Positions 10,151 through 24,049 of a stretch of DNA of 64,000 bases are shown here, piece after piece. The stretch's first letter is position 1. Each line of letters opens with the position of its first letter. This DNA comes from Hemerocallis citrina. Taxonomy: Eukaryota; Streptophyta; Magnoliopsida; Asparagales; Asphodelaceae. The translations under genes were made by a program, and so were the position numbers. The DNA is taken from positions 171,619,004-171,683,003 of the forward strand of contig CM030368.1 in the NCBI GenBank assembly GCA_017893485.1, read 5' to 3'. The notes under the pieces are model-generated. The model had not been told where the DNA came from and did no database searches. It saw only the letters and a program-made list of their open reading frames with translations.

Positions 10151-12327
10151 TGTCACGACCCGCTTCCCAAAAAGAAATACGGAATACGGATACGCAACAA
10201 AGTCCTGCGAATGGCTTTCACCATTCATAAGCTGTAAGGATCTTTTCAACAATCCACAGGAATAAACAAGAAATAAGCAGGGAATAATCAACCACGTATG
10301 CATGAATAAATTTCTAAATCAATAGAATTTACTTGAAACAAAAATACTTAATCTCAAATAAACCAGATCTGGAAACAACAAGTCATAAGTTCTGGGACAA
10401 AAATGCCCAAGACAAGATCCAAATAGCAATAAATACAATTTATTCAAAACAGGAAAAAATAATTCAAGCAGGAACTCTAGCCAAGCCTAGAACACTTGGT
10501 CACTTACTCCTTCGGGCTGCTGGTCACCAAAGTCTACAGATTTAACAATTTGCAAGAAAAAGAGAAACAGAAAATAATACGCCCATTAGTGCAAGTTATG
10601 GGCCGCATGTAGTGCAGGAAATAAGTACGGAAACAGATAAACAAAATACAGAGTAACAACAAGAAGCAAGTACTGAAATAAGCATGGAAGAAATGTGATA
10701 GTAAAATAGAGTATCTAACTTTAAAACCAAGGAATAGAGTCAAGTGACATGATTAGATAACATGGTACAGATAACATGTAACAGGTATCAAGTAGCATGT
10801 AAGCAGGTAAACAAGTAACAGGTGTCAAATAGCATGTACAGGTAACAGGAATGTGCAAGTGATCCTGTATTCTCAAGTCTTGAATTTAATCCTATCTAGG
10901 TAGCACTTCATGCGTCCCAAATTTTTACCACATGGTTGCTACATACATGCAAGTCACTCTTAGATCTAGTGGTGGAATTCTATAGGGCCGTGTACTCAGG
11001 CGTCATGTAATAGGCAACAGGCATGAATCACGTAATCGTAAAATTGTGGCATCATGTAATCAAGAACAGGCATGAAACATGAAGTCATGAAATCATGGCA
11101 TCATATAATCATATAGTAAGTAACAGACATGAATCGTGTAGTCATGAAATCATGGCATCATATAATCAGGTAGTAATAACAGGCATGAATCATGTAATCA
11201 TGAAAATATTGCATCAAGTAATGGAAAACACGGTCCCCTTCCAAGTACACTTACCTATATTGTCCACTATTATGGTCTTTCCGTTAAATCCCGGCTTGTT
11301 ATTTATTATTATTGTCAAAGCAGGCATATACATGCACAAACAGGACAAGAAAAATATGGCAAAAAACAAGGAACAAGCTCAAGTTGGATAGAAGACATGA
11401 TCGGGTGACAAAACAACTTATGATAGTTAGAACAACAAGAGTTGCTGCACCAAAACCAAGATTCACGTTGCCACATAAATGCAAATCTGGATCCGTCAAA
11501 AGTTCTAGAAACTAGACTCTCTGCCGAATCCAGCGCATATACACAAGTCATATAAGATGAAACCTAAACATGTCTAGCAACTCCCAGGGGATATTCACAT
11601 ATAAGTTCTACTGTTAACATTATATATTAATTAGAAATTATGTTGGTGTAGAACTAAACAGCAGGTTTGGAAACCAAAAGTCAGCAGTATTAAAAGTGTG
11701 ATAACTTACAGGTTATAAGTCAGAATTTAGATCTGTCGTAGGTTCTGGAAACTAGACTCATAAAGATATAATTTCTTTTTATATATTTCTAATTGATTTT
11801 ATTAGAAACAGAGCCAAAAACTTAATACAACATGGAACAACCGGCAGATGAGTAGAAAACCAAATCGTATGCGATCATCAAAATAATCAACCTGCATAAA
11901 CCTATAGCACAAATTGAACTACAATCTATATTAGCAATTAAGATGGAGTCATACAGTCCACATGAAAAATCAACACTACTATAAATCAAGTCACAACATC
12001 ACATTCCATCGATATACATTCAATCATTGTGTCACCTAAATATGAGCATGTCTAGCTTATGTGCGTGTAGTGCATACATATGGGGATAACAAAGCTTGGG
12101 ATTGATGCAATGGTATGGCACGAAAAGGGAACGACTACTTGGTTTCACCGATGAATCCATAATAGTCTCGTTGAAAGGTATCAAAGATATTCAATACGAT
12201 AATAGAAATAAGAACTACTTGCGGAGATCAACGATCTTGACTAGAATAACAACAGTGTTCAAGGAGACTTGCCTTATACGACGATTAATCCAAAGGTGAT
12301 ATGAAAAGATTCCGACGGCGGTGACAC
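10151..12327 (-). repeat. Left part of an old chromovirus LTR, truncated at 12327
   Basis: It starts TGTCACGACCCGCTTCCC and is clearly related to the start of the LTR at 12328 (same TGTCACG, ACGGAATACGGATACG and CATAAGCTGT blocks) but diverged. It contains a local tandem repeat (11020-11220; copies of about 47-58 bp with GCATGAATC, GTAATCA and CATGGCATCA). It breaks off exactly where the next LTR starts. The missing right part may be 35911-36860. Small ORFs inside are chance. Confidence 0.6.
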
Positions 12328-15300
12328 TGTCACGCCCTGCTTCCTAAAAACAGAATACGGAATACGGATACGTGACTAAGCCCAGCAGATGATTTTCATC
12401 ATCCATAAGCTGTTCAAAATCTTTACAACATCTCACAGAAATAATCAGAGTCGAAAGCAAAAGAATCAACCAAGTATGCATAATCGAACCAAATATACCA
12501 ACAGAAATTTATTTGAAACCAAAATATAATATAATCTCAAATAAATCAGATCTGAATAAGTTAATATCCTGGGTCACATTGCCCAAATACAAAATAAATC
12601 CAAGTATCAAATACAATTGTTCAAATAAGCAACAGAAATAATAATAAAAACTCCAGCACTAATATCTTATGTCACCAACTCCATCTGGCAACTGGTCATC
12701 CTGATCTGCAATTAATAAATTGCAGGAAAAAGGAAAAGAGAAAACAAATTCTCGTCAATGCAAGTTACATGCTGCTTGTAGTGCAGGATACAAGTACATG
12801 GGATAAATAACAAATATAAAGTAATAACAGAACAAACATGGCATGATATAGTCATATCAACAGAATATAATCTCAAACATGAATCAGGGAAACATAATCA
12901 ACTAGCATGGTATACTAACAGGTATAAGTAACATGTGTCAAGTGTCAACAGTATGCAGACAGGTATACGGATAGCAGTATCAGATAACAGTATCAGATAA
13001 CAGTCAGACAGTAACAGATAACAGTGTCCAGTAGCATGTAACAGATAACAGTGTAACAGATGTCAGTTCTTACAGTCTTGTGTTTATTACTATCTAGGTA
13101 GCACTTCATGCGCCCCAACTTTTATCACATGGTTGCTACATTCAAACAAATTACATTTAGATTTCGTAGGGGATCATACAGGACCATGTACTTAGGTATG
13201 AGTAATCAGACAGTAATCAGACAGTCAGAACCTAGTGGTCCTCCTCCGAGTACACCTTCCTATAGGAAAGTGTGCAGTCAGGTAATCAGTAACAGTAATC
13301 AGACAGTCAAAACCTACTGATCCTCCTCCGAGTACACCTTCCTATAGGGAAGTGTGCAGTAAGGTAATCAGTATAACAGTATAATAGATGCTCAGTTTGG
13401 GAACTACTAGATCTTTCCCTTAAACCCCGGCTTGGTTATTTATTATTATTATCAGACAGGCATGTGTCATAAACAGAGCAAGAATAGTATGGTAAAATCA
13501 TGTAACAGGTTCAGGGTGATAGATAAACATGTACATGTGGAAAATAACTCATAAAAGAACAGTACAACAAAAATTCCAGTTGAGGACAGTAAGACAGTAC
13601 TGCACTAAAACAAGGATTCTTGTTGCTACAAAAATGCAAATCTGGATCCTTCGAAGAATCTGGAAAATAGGCTTTCAGCCGAATCCAACAAACATATATA
13701 AGTCATATAGTATTTCACAAAATCAAGTCTCAAAACAGGTTTGAATTCAGAAAACGTGTTCAGTCAGAAATCAGTATTTTGTATTCACAGTCAGGAAAAA
13801 AACATAAAACTCATTAATTAAATCCACGAAAAATCTTGGGTATTCGCCTATATGTGTAGTAACAGAATATAAAATATCATAATTTTCCAATATAAATAGT
13901 TAGTCAACAAAAATCAGAAAACATCAATATGCAGTAGTTTTGTAAATCTGAAATCACAAACGCTGCAGTACGAAAACAAAAATATCTCACAAACCATAAA
14001 TTGAAATCCAAATCCGCCAAAAGGTTAGTAAAATAGATACAGTTGGTTGACTTTCATATTCAGAAATATTTTATAGAAAGCAAGTAGAATTAGGTCGAAA
14101 ATCAGGTTCTTTACTAAACAGTAGTAAAATTCTACATGTAAAATCTTTATTTGCAAGCATAAAAATGTTTGTAAAATTTCTCAAATAAATCCACCAAAAT
14201 TCTTGGTAAACCCCAATCAAGTCAAGAAGTACTGAGCAAAATTTCAGATCAAAATAATAATTTGAACACCAAAATAAAAATATATTACTCTTCAGAATTC
14301 ATAGAAAACAAAATCTGGAAACCGTTCGATACCACTGTAGCAAAATAGACATAACTCACAACTCGTAAATCGAAACTGAGATCCGTCAAAAGGGTTGCAA
14401 AATAGACAGAATTCTTTACAGTTCATGTTCACAAAATATTTTCAAATACTGGCCTTAATAGGGTCTAAAATACTGAACAACATCGGGGTAACAAAAAATA
14501 CAGATTTGTTCCTCATGCACAAATCAACATAGATCATACAAAATTCATCCAAATCAACTCAAACATGAAATATAGTGTACTAGATGTCCAAACAACATGG
14601 TGTAGGGTACTTTGCAGGCATTCGACAAGTATATCACGAATAACACATCAAGCACAGATATCTCAAAGTAGCATGAACCTATACATCGAAAAGTGGTCAA
14701 CCTTAGGTTAATTCATGTCTTGAATGTCGTGAGGCAACTATGGTTAAATCATCACAATAGAGACAATATCAACAAAGGGATTCACACACAAATTGTCTCT
14801 AGAACCGAACTACATTACAGGCAGTATTTAGTACTTGTATTACACAAAGAAAAGAATACAAGTTACTTGCCTTAATCGACGACAAAAATGATGCAAAGAC
14901 CAAGAATAACGGGAACAGATTCACGGAGCAACGAACACAACGAACGGTCACGAATCCACTAACCAACGAACACACAAGCAATGAACCACGGCAACGAATA
15001 CACGATCTCAAGGAAACCAACATGCACACGAAGAGAGAGCGAGGAATGGCGAGGTGCATGAGGAGAAGCACGCACACAACACACAACCACCACAGCAAGA
15101 GGGAACGACGGCACGGTCACGGCAACGACAGTGGTTAGGAAAACATAATGGGGTCGCTGCGATGCTCGTTGTTCTGTCGGGGAACCGGGTCGCAGTCACC
15201 GCAAGGAGGGGAAGACGAGACAGGGATGGGCATAGGGAGCACGGCTAGAGCTAGGGTGAGTTGCGGCAAGGTAGGGGAACCAGAGAGAGGTCAGAAGATT

Positions 15301-15962
15301 CGGGAGAGAGAGAACTGGAGTGGGGTGGTGCAGTCGGGATGGAGAAGCACACGGGAAAGGGCGGTGTTTAGGGTTGCATGGTGAGGAGATGAACAGTCGG
15401 CAAGCAATGGGTTAAATAGGGGGACAAGTATTAGGGTTTTGGTGGATTATAAGTCGGCTGAAAGTAATAGGGTACAACGGGTTGCGGGTTTTGGTGTTAA
15501 TGGGTAGAGGAATAGGGTAACGGGTAGAGTTAGGTAGATGAGTATTAGGTGTAAAAGGAAACCGGGTAGGAATTAATAATTAAGTATAATGGGTATTTGA
15601 ATGGGTTTAAGTAATTTGGTAGAGAATTTGCTTAAAATAAATCAGATAATGGAGTTGAAATGGACTAATAAAGATCCACAAAAAAATTTGATAGAGCAAA
15701 ATGAATAAATAATAAATAAAATAGGATATGAATCAATTTAATAATGAGGATAAAAAATAATGGCACGATCCAATAGAGACGAAACAAGAAGAGACAACAG
15801 AACCACGAACTCAAATAAAAGATGACAAAACTTAAAAATAATAAAATAAATATATTGAATAATAAATATCTAATATACGGTCCGAGAAAAAGATACAAGG
15901 AGAGAAATACACCAAAAAGAAAAATACACCCAAAATACAAAAAATGGAAAACAGGGGTTACA
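12328..15962 (-). repeat. 3' LTR (LTR A) of the minus-strand chromovirus array
   Basis: On the minus strand it reads TGTAACCCCTG ... CGTGACA; on the plus strand TGTCACGCCCTG ... GGGGTTACA; 3635 bp, a length common in Tekay/Del chromoviruses. It is bounded on the inner side by a PPT (15963-15975). It contains a directly repeated unit of about 82 bp (13231 and 13313, with CTCCTCCGAGTACACCTTCC). The same LTR recurs at 20736-27288. Short ORFs such as 15054-15248 lie in a GC-rich part and are not genes. Confidence 0.85.
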
Positions 15963-15975
15963 AATCCTACCCACC
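15963..15975 (-). promoter_or_regulatory. Polypurine tract of chromovirus copy 1
   Basis: The minus strand reads GGTGGGTAGGATT just before the LTR start TGTAACCCC and after the GAGGACGAAATTCTTCTTG block that ends the chromodomain region in this group. The same arrangement stands at 27289-27301. Confidence 0.75.
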
Positions 15976-15995
15976 TAACAAGAAGAATTTCGTCC

Positions 15996-17442
15996 TCAAA
16001 ATTCAAACAAGAAGATACTTAGGGTAACCCCAAAAGAAAAGAAAAATAAATAAAACAAAAAGTACTCAAACAAATAAGAAAATTTCTGCTGAATCTCCTT
16101 CTCCAGCTCCCAAGTCGACTCACCGGGCGAGTGAGGATTCCAAGAAACACGAACCAACTTGATGACCTTATTCTTAAGCACTTTCTCCCGCCGATCCACA
16201 ATAACAACTGGCAGAATCTCACAAGTCAAACCCGGCCGAACGGTCAACTCAGAATAGTCGATCACGTGGCTCTCATCTCGGATATATCTCCTGAGTTGTG
16301 AGACATGGAAAATATCGTGCACTCCTGATAAAGCTGGCGGGAATGCAAGACGATAGGCCACCTTGCCTACTCACCCCACAATGTCGTACGGTCCAATAAA
16401 CCGTGGGCTACGCTTGCCCCCACCACCGAACCAAATGACACCACGCCACGGCGATACCTTTAGGAAAACATGGTCACCAACCTCAAACTCCAAAGCCTTC
16501 CAATGGACATCAGCCCATCGCCTCTGCCTATCCTGAGCTGCCTGCAAGTGCTTCCTGATCTGAACCACCGCATCAACTGTCCTGGTGATCAACTCCGGAC
16601 CCAACAACTTTCTCTCACCAATGTCATCCCGGCACCCTGGTGATCTGCACTTCCGCCCATAGAGTGCCTCGAAGGTGCAGCTCTAATACTGGCCTGAAAG
16701 CTGTTATTGTAAGGGAACTCTACGAGATGCAAATGGTCCTCCCATGATCCACTGAACTGAAGCATACAGGACCTCAACATGTTCTCAAGAATCTAGATGG
16801 TCCTCTCTGACTGTCCATCAGTCTGGAGATAAAAAGCTGTACTGTACTTTAATTTACTCCCCAAACTGCTCTGAAGACTTTCCCAAAACTGATATCTGAA
16901 TCACGTATCCCTGTCGGATACAATATTGTTTGGAACCCCATGAAGTCTAACAATCTCTTGCATGTACCTTTCAGCTAGGCTCTCAGTAGACTGTCCGACA
17001 CAAAAAAGAATGAAGTGATCACTCTTCGTCAAACGGTCGACAATCACCCAAATAGCATTATGACCCTTAGGACTCCTCGGCAAAGCGGTCACAAAATCTA
17101 TAATGATATGTTCCCACTTTCACTCTGGAATAGGAAGTGGTTGAAGAACTCCAGCGGTCCTCTGATGGTCTGCCTTAACTTACTGGCAGATCAAACACTG
17201 AGCAACAAACCGAGCCACAGCCCTCTTCATACCATGCCACCATAAATGAAGCTTCAAATCCCGATACATCTTAGTACCGCTAGGATGGACAGAATAAGAT
17301 GACTGGTGGGCTTCCTCAAGCAACCTCTGACAAACTTCACCCTTCGGGACACATAACCTGAACCCAAAATGAAGAGACCCATCAGCATGAATAACCATGT
17401 CCGTCCTGGACCTAGACTCAACCTCAGCTCGAAACCCTGCAA
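15996..17442 (-). pseudogene. Chromovirus integrase and chromodomain, copy 1 (broken)
   Basis: Read on the minus strand: the zinc-binding part (YRDLKLHLWWHGMKRAVARF ... CLICQ, 17180-17398), then the core Asp in IWVIVDRLTKSDHF (16901-17092) and a second Asp in NIVSDRDT. Further on come EDHLHLVEFPYNNSFQAS (16589-16780) and the GPYDIVG region (16371-16607). At the end (15996-16361) a chromodomain-like tail with VSWNPHSPGESTWELEKEI identifies a chromovirus. The domain is scattered over several frames with stops and frameshifts. The chromodomain would direct integration to heterochromatin in an active relative. Confidence 0.85.
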
Positions 17443-17496
17443 CTGTGCAACACCAGCCTATGCCTCTTTGATCTGATCAACAAGAGATGACTGAAG

Positions 17497-18973
17497 CTAG
17501 AGCGCCAAACAACTCCGACCAGCACTCGGCAACAAAACATCCAACTCCAACCTCCATATCTTCTCAATCAAATTCCTCTGCTGAGTCAAGAACATAACTG
17601 CCGGTCTCTTGCTCAAAGCATCTGGCACCAAGCTTACTTTACCAGGATGGTATTGCAAACTGATGTCATAATCTGCCATAAGTTCCAACCAATGCCTTTT
17701 CCTCATGTTTAACTCCTTCTGGATGAAGATGAACTTGGGACTTTTGTGGTTTGTAAAGATCTCCACTCAGTCTCCCAGTAAATAATGTCTACACAGCTTC
17801 ACAGCATAGATCACTGCCGCTAACTCCAAATCATGAGTCGGATAGTTCTTCTCGTGTGGCCTCAACTGCCTCCATGCATACGCAACGACTCGGCTCTTCT
17901 GCATCAAAGCTACTCCAAGACCCTTACCAGAAGCATTACAGTGAATTACAAATCCTCCTGAACCATCTTGAATAGTCAACACAGATGCTGAAGTCATTCT
18001 GTTCTTCAACTCAACAAAAACCTCACTGCAATCATCAGACCAATAAAACTTTTGATCCTTCCCAGTCAACTTAGTCAACGGTCCTGTCATCTTTGAAAAA
18101 TCTCGGATGAATTTCTGATAATAGCCAGCTAAACCAAGAAAACTTCTCACATCTGAAACTGACTTGGGAACAGGCCAACCCTTCACTGCCTCAACCTTGG
18201 TCGGATACACAGAAATACCATCGCCCGATATAATGTGTCCCAAGAAAGAAACCCTGTCGAACCAAAACACGCACTTGATCAGTTTCCCATAGAGTTGATT
18301 CTTTCTCAAAGTCTACAGAACCATTCTAAGATGCTCAGCATGATCTTTTCGATTCCGAGAATACACCAAAATATCATGAATGAAGACCACCATAAATCTA
18401 TCCAAGAACTGAGAAAAGACCTGGTTCATAAGACTCATGAATACAGCAGGCATGTTCGTGACCCCGAACGGCATCACAAGATACTCATAGTGCCCATATC
18501 TGGTCCTAAAAGCAGTCTTTTGTACATCAGTCGCCTTCACTTTGACTTGATGATACACAGAACGAAGATCCAACTTCGTGAAAATAGCAGCCCCACTCAA
18601 CTGGTTAAATAAATTATCGATCCTGGGCAACGGATATCGGTTCTTCACAGTAACACTGTTTAGTTCTCGATAATCCACACAGTCGATGACTACCATCCTT
18701 CTTGTTGACAAAAAGGAATGGAGCACCCCAAGGCAAAATACTGGGTCTGATGAACCCTAAATCAAGCAACTCCTGAATCTGCACCTTAAGCACTGCTAAC
18801 TCAACCAGTGCCATCCTGTAGGGACTCTTCGATATAGGCATCGTACTAGGATGAACTTCAATTCTGAACTCTACATCCCTATTAGGGGGTAAGCCAGGCA
18901 ACTCCTCTGGAAAAACATCTAGGAAATCCCGAACTACTAGAGGCACAGCCTCACAGCCTGAATGCAATTCCAT
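17497..18973 (-). pseudogene. Chromovirus reverse transcriptase and RNase H, copy 1 (broken)
   Basis: RT starts near 18973 with [20 protein letters not shown], followed by [20 protein letters not shown], the palm motif [11 protein letters not shown] (Gly replaced by Val) and [15 protein letters not shown]. At the catalytic loop the first Asp is replaced by His ([11 protein letters not shown]), which should kill polymerase activity. Next come the FLGLAGYYQKFIRDFSK connection and the RNase H domain (HCNASGKGLGVALMQ, AWRQLRPHEKNYPTHDLELA; to 17497). Frame breaks lie near 18312, 17766 and 18690. Confidence 0.88.
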
Positions 18974-19412
18974 CGCACAAACCTCCGATCAACTACAGCT
19001 TAGCCAAAAGAAGACTCCCGGGCATGGAACTCAAACTCTGCACGATCTGGAATCTGGAACACAACTTTTCTGGCACGGTAATCAATAATGGCATGGGTTT
19101 CACCCAACCAATCCATACCCAGAATAATGTCGAATCCTGAATTCCCAATTATAATCAAATTGGCTTTGAAATCTGCGCTACCAACAATTACGGGACACTA
19201 CCTGCACTCCCGAAAACAAATGACAACTCCACCACTTATCACAATGTTTCAAGCCTCTGACATGGTGCAGCACTCCAACTGATGGCGAGCCACAAATCGA
19301 GAGGAGGAAAAAGAATGGGTTGTCTCGGAATCAAAAAGAACATGAGCAGGGAAAAAGCAAACAAAGATGATACCTACAACAATACCTTTAGCTGACTCCG
19401 CATCTGCAGCAG
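18974..19412 (-). pseudogene. Chromovirus aspartic protease, copy 1 (broken)
   Basis: On the minus strand around 19270-19370 the sequence encodes PAHVLFDSETTHSF..., the Ty3/gypsy protease core, but with Glu in place of the invariant Gly after Asp-Ser. Downstream the typical GMDWLGE-like segment (near 19090-19120) links to RT. Copy 2 (30541-30747) carries the same Asp-Ser-Glu. Confidence 0.7.
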
Positions 19413-20560
19413 TCAGGTTGAAAGCCTAACCACTCTTCGGAACAGTGATCCTCTGATCGATAATCTGGCACTGAGGAGGAAGCGGTAGAATAACAGGACC
19501 ACGAGCTGGAGCCACCTACTGAATGGGACCCCTGGCTGGAATAGCCAACAGTTGCTGTGGCTGAGGACAATCCCGCACAGAATGATCAGCGGCGCCACAC
19601 CTAAAGCACCGGCGGTTGACGCGCCGACAGTTCTTGCGTTCAAACCCAGACATCTAGCAGAAGTCACAAAAACCACCCCTCTGGGAACCAGTAAAAGAGT
19701 AAGGAGCTGCCCTGATAGGACGGGCAGGAACAGGCTTCCGAATAAGGCCTAACAATAGCAGAGGAGTGTGGAATAGTCCACTGAGAAAAAGCCAAACTAC
19801 CACGAGCCTGCTTCTGAGCATGGGCTGCCTGAAGAGCTTCTGCATAAGTGCACAAGCGAAGGGAGAAAAGCTTCACCCTAATCTTACGCTAAGCCCCAAA
19901 ATGAATCTACGAGCCTGGTCTTCTTCATTCGCCACAAGAACGGCTGCGAAGAGACTGAGTCAAGCGTATTCATCTACAGACTTGGAGCCCTGTTTCATGA
20001 AAGTTTGATGTTACAACATCACATGGACAATATGTAAAAAAATTCCATTATAAGAAATAATGACCAACCTATTTTAGGGCCAAGAATTGTTGCTCCATCT
20101 CCACTCTAGTGCTGCTAGGAAAGAACTTCTCCAAAAAGCTCCTAGTAAAAGTAGCCCAAGTGATTGGTCTTTCGAGCCTTTCGGACTCGGACCTCCACCA
20201 AATATGAGCCAAGTCCACCAGCTGAATGGCTATCACATCCACTCGATCTGCATATGCAACTTTAGCTACCAAAAGCAGTTGCTCAGACCGAATCAACCAC
20301 TGTTCAGCCTCCAAAGGCGTTCCAGTGCCTGAAAACCTGTCGGGATGCAGCCTCATGAAGTCCGTGACTGTACCCGAACAGGGAGGAAGAGCTGCCTGCA
20401 TAGGCACAGCTGGCGGCAGAACCCAAGTGGCTTCCAAAGCAGCCATCACCAAATCACTATGGTTCTGCTGCATATTAATCAAGCACTCAAGCACAGCGGT
20501 GAAAACCTCAATCCAAGGCTAATCTCCCTGGGGACGAGAAGAAGAACCTCCACGAGCCAT
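19413..20560 (-). pseudogene. gag: Chromovirus gag, copy 1 (broken)
   Basis: A start (MARGGSSSRPQGD) lies near 20560 and is followed by an in-frame TAG near 20520. The retrotransposon gag domain (20069-20494) includes DRFSGTGTPLEAEQWLIRSE and RPITWATFTRSFLEKFFPSS. After frameshifts, the zinc knuckle CFRCGAADHSVRDC lies near 19560-19610. The plus-strand ORFs over this region are antisense shadows. Confidence 0.85.
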
Positions 20561-20708
20561 AGTTTGCACAAAACCAAAACAATTAGCATCCAGATCAAGG
20601 TTGATAATAATTAATTCATTTATGCATACATGGTTGGTGAAAAGTTGAGCCGATCCCAGTTCGAGCCAAGCTTGTCTAGTATATTAGACAACTAATACAT
20701 TAGCCAAA

Positions 20709-20725
20709 CCTGGGCTCTAATACCA
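20709..20725 (-). promoter_or_regulatory. Primer binding site (initiator tRNA-Met)
   Basis: The minus strand reads TGGTATTAGAGCCCAGG, 10 nt after the LTR end (CGTGACA at 20736). It matches the usual plant LTR-element PBS complementary to initiator tRNA-Met with one change (TATT for TATC). It proves that the LTR at 20736-27288 is the 5' LTR of copy 1. Confidence 0.85.
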
Positions 20726-22153
20726 CTAAAAACCTTGTCACGCCCCGCTTCACAAAATGAGAATACGGAATACAGATACGTGACTAAGCCCAGTGAATGA
20801 TTTTCATCATCCATAAGCTGTTCAGAATCTTTATAATATCTCACAGAAATAATTAGAGTCGAAAGCAAAAGAATCAACCAAGTATGCATAATCGAATCAA
20901 ATATACCAACAGAAATTCATTTAAAATCAAAATATAATATAATCTCAAATAAATCAGATCTGAATAAGTTAATATCCTGACATTGCCCAAATACAAAATA
21001 AATCCAAGCATCAAATAAAAATGTTCAAATAAGTAACAGAAATAATAATAAAAACTCCAACACTAATATCTCATGTCTCCAACTCCATCTAGCAACTGGT
21101 CATCCTGATCCACAATTAATAAATTGCAGCAAAAAGGAAAAAAGAAAACAAACTCCTGTCAATGCAAGTTACGGGCCGCTTCTAGTGCAGGATACAAGTA
21201 CATAGGATAAATAACAAATATAAAGTAATAATAGAACAAACATGGCATATAGTCATATCAACAGAATATAATCTCGAAGATGAATAAGGGAAACAGAACA
21301 ACTAGCATGGTATACTAATAGGTATAAGTAACATGTGTCAAGTGTCAATAGTATGCAGACAGGTATACGAATAGCAGTATCAGATAAAAGTATCAGATAA
21401 CAGTCAGACAGTAACAGATAAAAGTGTCCAGTAGTATGTAACAGATAACAGTGTAACAGATGTCAGTTCTTACAGTCTTGTGTTTATTACTATCTAGGTA
21501 GCACTTCATGCGCCCCAACTTTTATCACACGGTTGCTACATTCATACAAATTACGTTTAGGTTTCGTAGGGGATCATATAAGGCCGTGTACTTAAGTATC
21601 AGTAATCAGACAGTAATCAGACAGTCAAAACCTAGTTGTCCTCCTCCAAGTACACCTTCCTATAGGGAAGTGTGCAGTCACGTAATCAGTAACAGTAATC
21701 AGACAGTCAGAACCTACAGGTCCTCCACTGAGTACACCTTCCTATAAGGAAGTGTGCAGTCAGGTAATCCGTATAACAGTATAACAGATGCTTAGTATGG
21801 GAAACATGGGCCCCCTTCCAAGTACACATTTCTATAGTTTTCCACTACTAGATCTTTTTCATAAACCCCGGCTTGCTTATTTATTATTATTATCAGACAG
21901 CCATGTATGTGTCATAAACAGAGCAAGAATAGCATGGTATAATCATGCAACAGGTTCAGGGTGACAGATAAACATGTACAGGTGGAAGATAACTCATAAA
22001 AGAACAGTACAACGAAAATTCCAGTTCAGGACAGCAAGACAGTACTGCACTAAAACAGAGATTCCCGTTGCTACAAAAATACAAATCTGGATCCGTCAAA
22101 GAATCTGGAAAATAGACTTCCGGAAAAATCCAGAAAACATATATATGTCATGT

Positions 22154-22158
22154 AGTAT
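22154..22158. repeat. Target site duplication, left (AGTAT)
   Basis: AGTAT precedes the solo LTR and recurs at 25036-25040. The uninterrupted relative at about 13708-13715 reads AGTATTTCAC, which confirms the insertion point. Confidence 0.9.
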
Positions 22159-23312
22159 TGTAGAACCCCGTATATTTAAAATATTATTTTTAAAGGTTTT
22201 ATAAATGACTAAAATGATTTTTGGAGAATTTATAAATATTTTCTGAAAGTATATCTTTTTACACGTGCAAATAATTTCTTGAGAAGTTCAAAAGTCAAAT
22301 TTTCTTCATGAAAATTCATTATTTAATATTTGGGATTTATTTATAATTTTTTCAAATTTTTCGGAAATTAATTGGAACTATTTGCAAATTTTGAGAAAAG
22401 AAGGACCTTTTTGTAAATTTGTCATTTTTAGGGGTTAAAATGTAAAATGTACTTTCTAGACGTTTTGAACAATACTGGTTGAGATTTAGGATTATATTTT
22501 ACTTTTAAATCCTAATTTAAATGAATTTTATCGAATTTCCAAGAATAGAGCTATATATGTAAAGTTGTATTTCAAGGGGGTTATTTTGTAAAAGTGTTTG
22601 GAAAACCCTAAACTTCTTTCAGGATATTTAAAGGGAAATTTACAGCCGTCATTCGCTGCACAATATAGATTTTTGTGATTTCTTTTGGAAGAGCAAGAGG
22701 AAGTTTTGGATCTCGCAAAGGAGAGACTTTATCGTTGGATCTCGTCGTTTCCAAGGTGAGTGATATTGTTTTGTTTTACTTTTTTTGTGAGTGATTGTTT
22801 TGTTTTATTTTGTTTTGTGAGTAATACGAAATTTGTTTTGTGGTTTGATTTATGTGAACGATTGTTGTGTTGTTTGTTTGGCATGTATGTTATTTAGCAT
22901 TTTGCATGAGAACGATACAAAGGTTGTTGTTTGTACCATGTATGTGAAATCTAAGAATGTTGAGTAGATCTTGGTTCATAAAATTGTATTGCTAGAAAGC
23001 ATGTTTAAGATTTGAGTATGGTTATGATCGGATGGGTGAGCATCTGGATCTTGTGTTTACAAATCAGATCTTGGTTATGAGTTGTGAAAGAAATTCAGTA
23101 TTGAGAAATCCTAATAGAAGAATTAGGAATTTAGAACATGAGAACTTGAGTTTTCAGATATTGGATGTTTTGAGTAATGTATCCGATCTGAGAATACTTT
23201 GAGACTGTCGTTTTTATTGAAATACAAATTATTTTAGTAAACAATGATTTCTTTGGTAAACTCTAATTTTGATTATCATGAACAACCAAAACTATGCAGA
23301 CTGTAGGCTGAC

Positions 23313-23680
23313 AGTCGACTGGCAGACCTATCAGTCGACTGGCACGACCCAGCTGCTGTATCTTTAGTTTTCTTGAAAATCCGTTCGGGACAGTCGACTT
23401 AGACCCTTTTCAGTCGACTGGTACACTTAGAATTTATTTTTCAAAGTTATCGTAGATTTTTCTCTGGTAAGTCGACTTATGACCTTTTAAGTCGACTTAT
23501 ATTCTCATTTAAGTCGACTTATGTTTTTATAAGTCAACTTATGATCTGGTAAGTCGACTTATGTTTTTATAAGTCAACTTATGACTTTTATAAGTCAACT
23601 TATATTACTTAACTTATTTTCTTAAAATCATGGATATTTTTGCCTCTGGACAGTCGACTTACTACAGTAATAAGTCGACT
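23313..23680 (+). repeat. AGTCGACT palindrome ladder in the solo LTR
   Basis: Pairs at 23313/23333 and 23392/23412 are followed by a seven-step ladder (23470, 23490, 23512, 23532, 23552, 23572, 23593; three members are AGTCAACT), then 23652/23673. Steps are 20-22 bp. Several pairs follow a CTGGAC- or CGGGAC-type context, as in the Sirevirus. Confidence 0.9.
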
Positions 23681-24049
23681 GGTACTGATGAGTTTTCATA
23701 AACTTGAATGTTCTTTCGAATGTTTAGTCTTCAAATATTTTTGTCTATACTTTGTCTTCTATTAAGCATATGATTTTAAGATATTCAGTTGAACTATTTA
23801 TGGTGGAAAGTTGGTTTAGACATTTGAGTTTGAGTCTCTAGAGGATGTGTGTGACCCTAGTATACCGGCATTGAGTTATTTTGTTGAGGCCTGTTGAGGC
23901 ATTTCAGTTGTTCAGTTTTGAGTTAGGTCCGATAAGGTACACCAACTCTAGGAGATTCGTTGAGTAATTAAGTAACCCAAAAATGATAAGGACAGGCACT
24001 AGTGGTGATATGATGAACGGGAACATGAGTTATGTACCTCAGTATGGCT

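Noticed and set aside
11095..11551. Short ORFs on both strands around the 11 kb repeat.
   Set aside because: They follow the tandem repeat in the old LTR; no protein similarity is recognised.
15008..15384. GC-rich overlapping ORFs near the end of LTR A.
   Set aside because: They lie wholly inside an LTR, are not conserved in LTR B, and occur on both strands.
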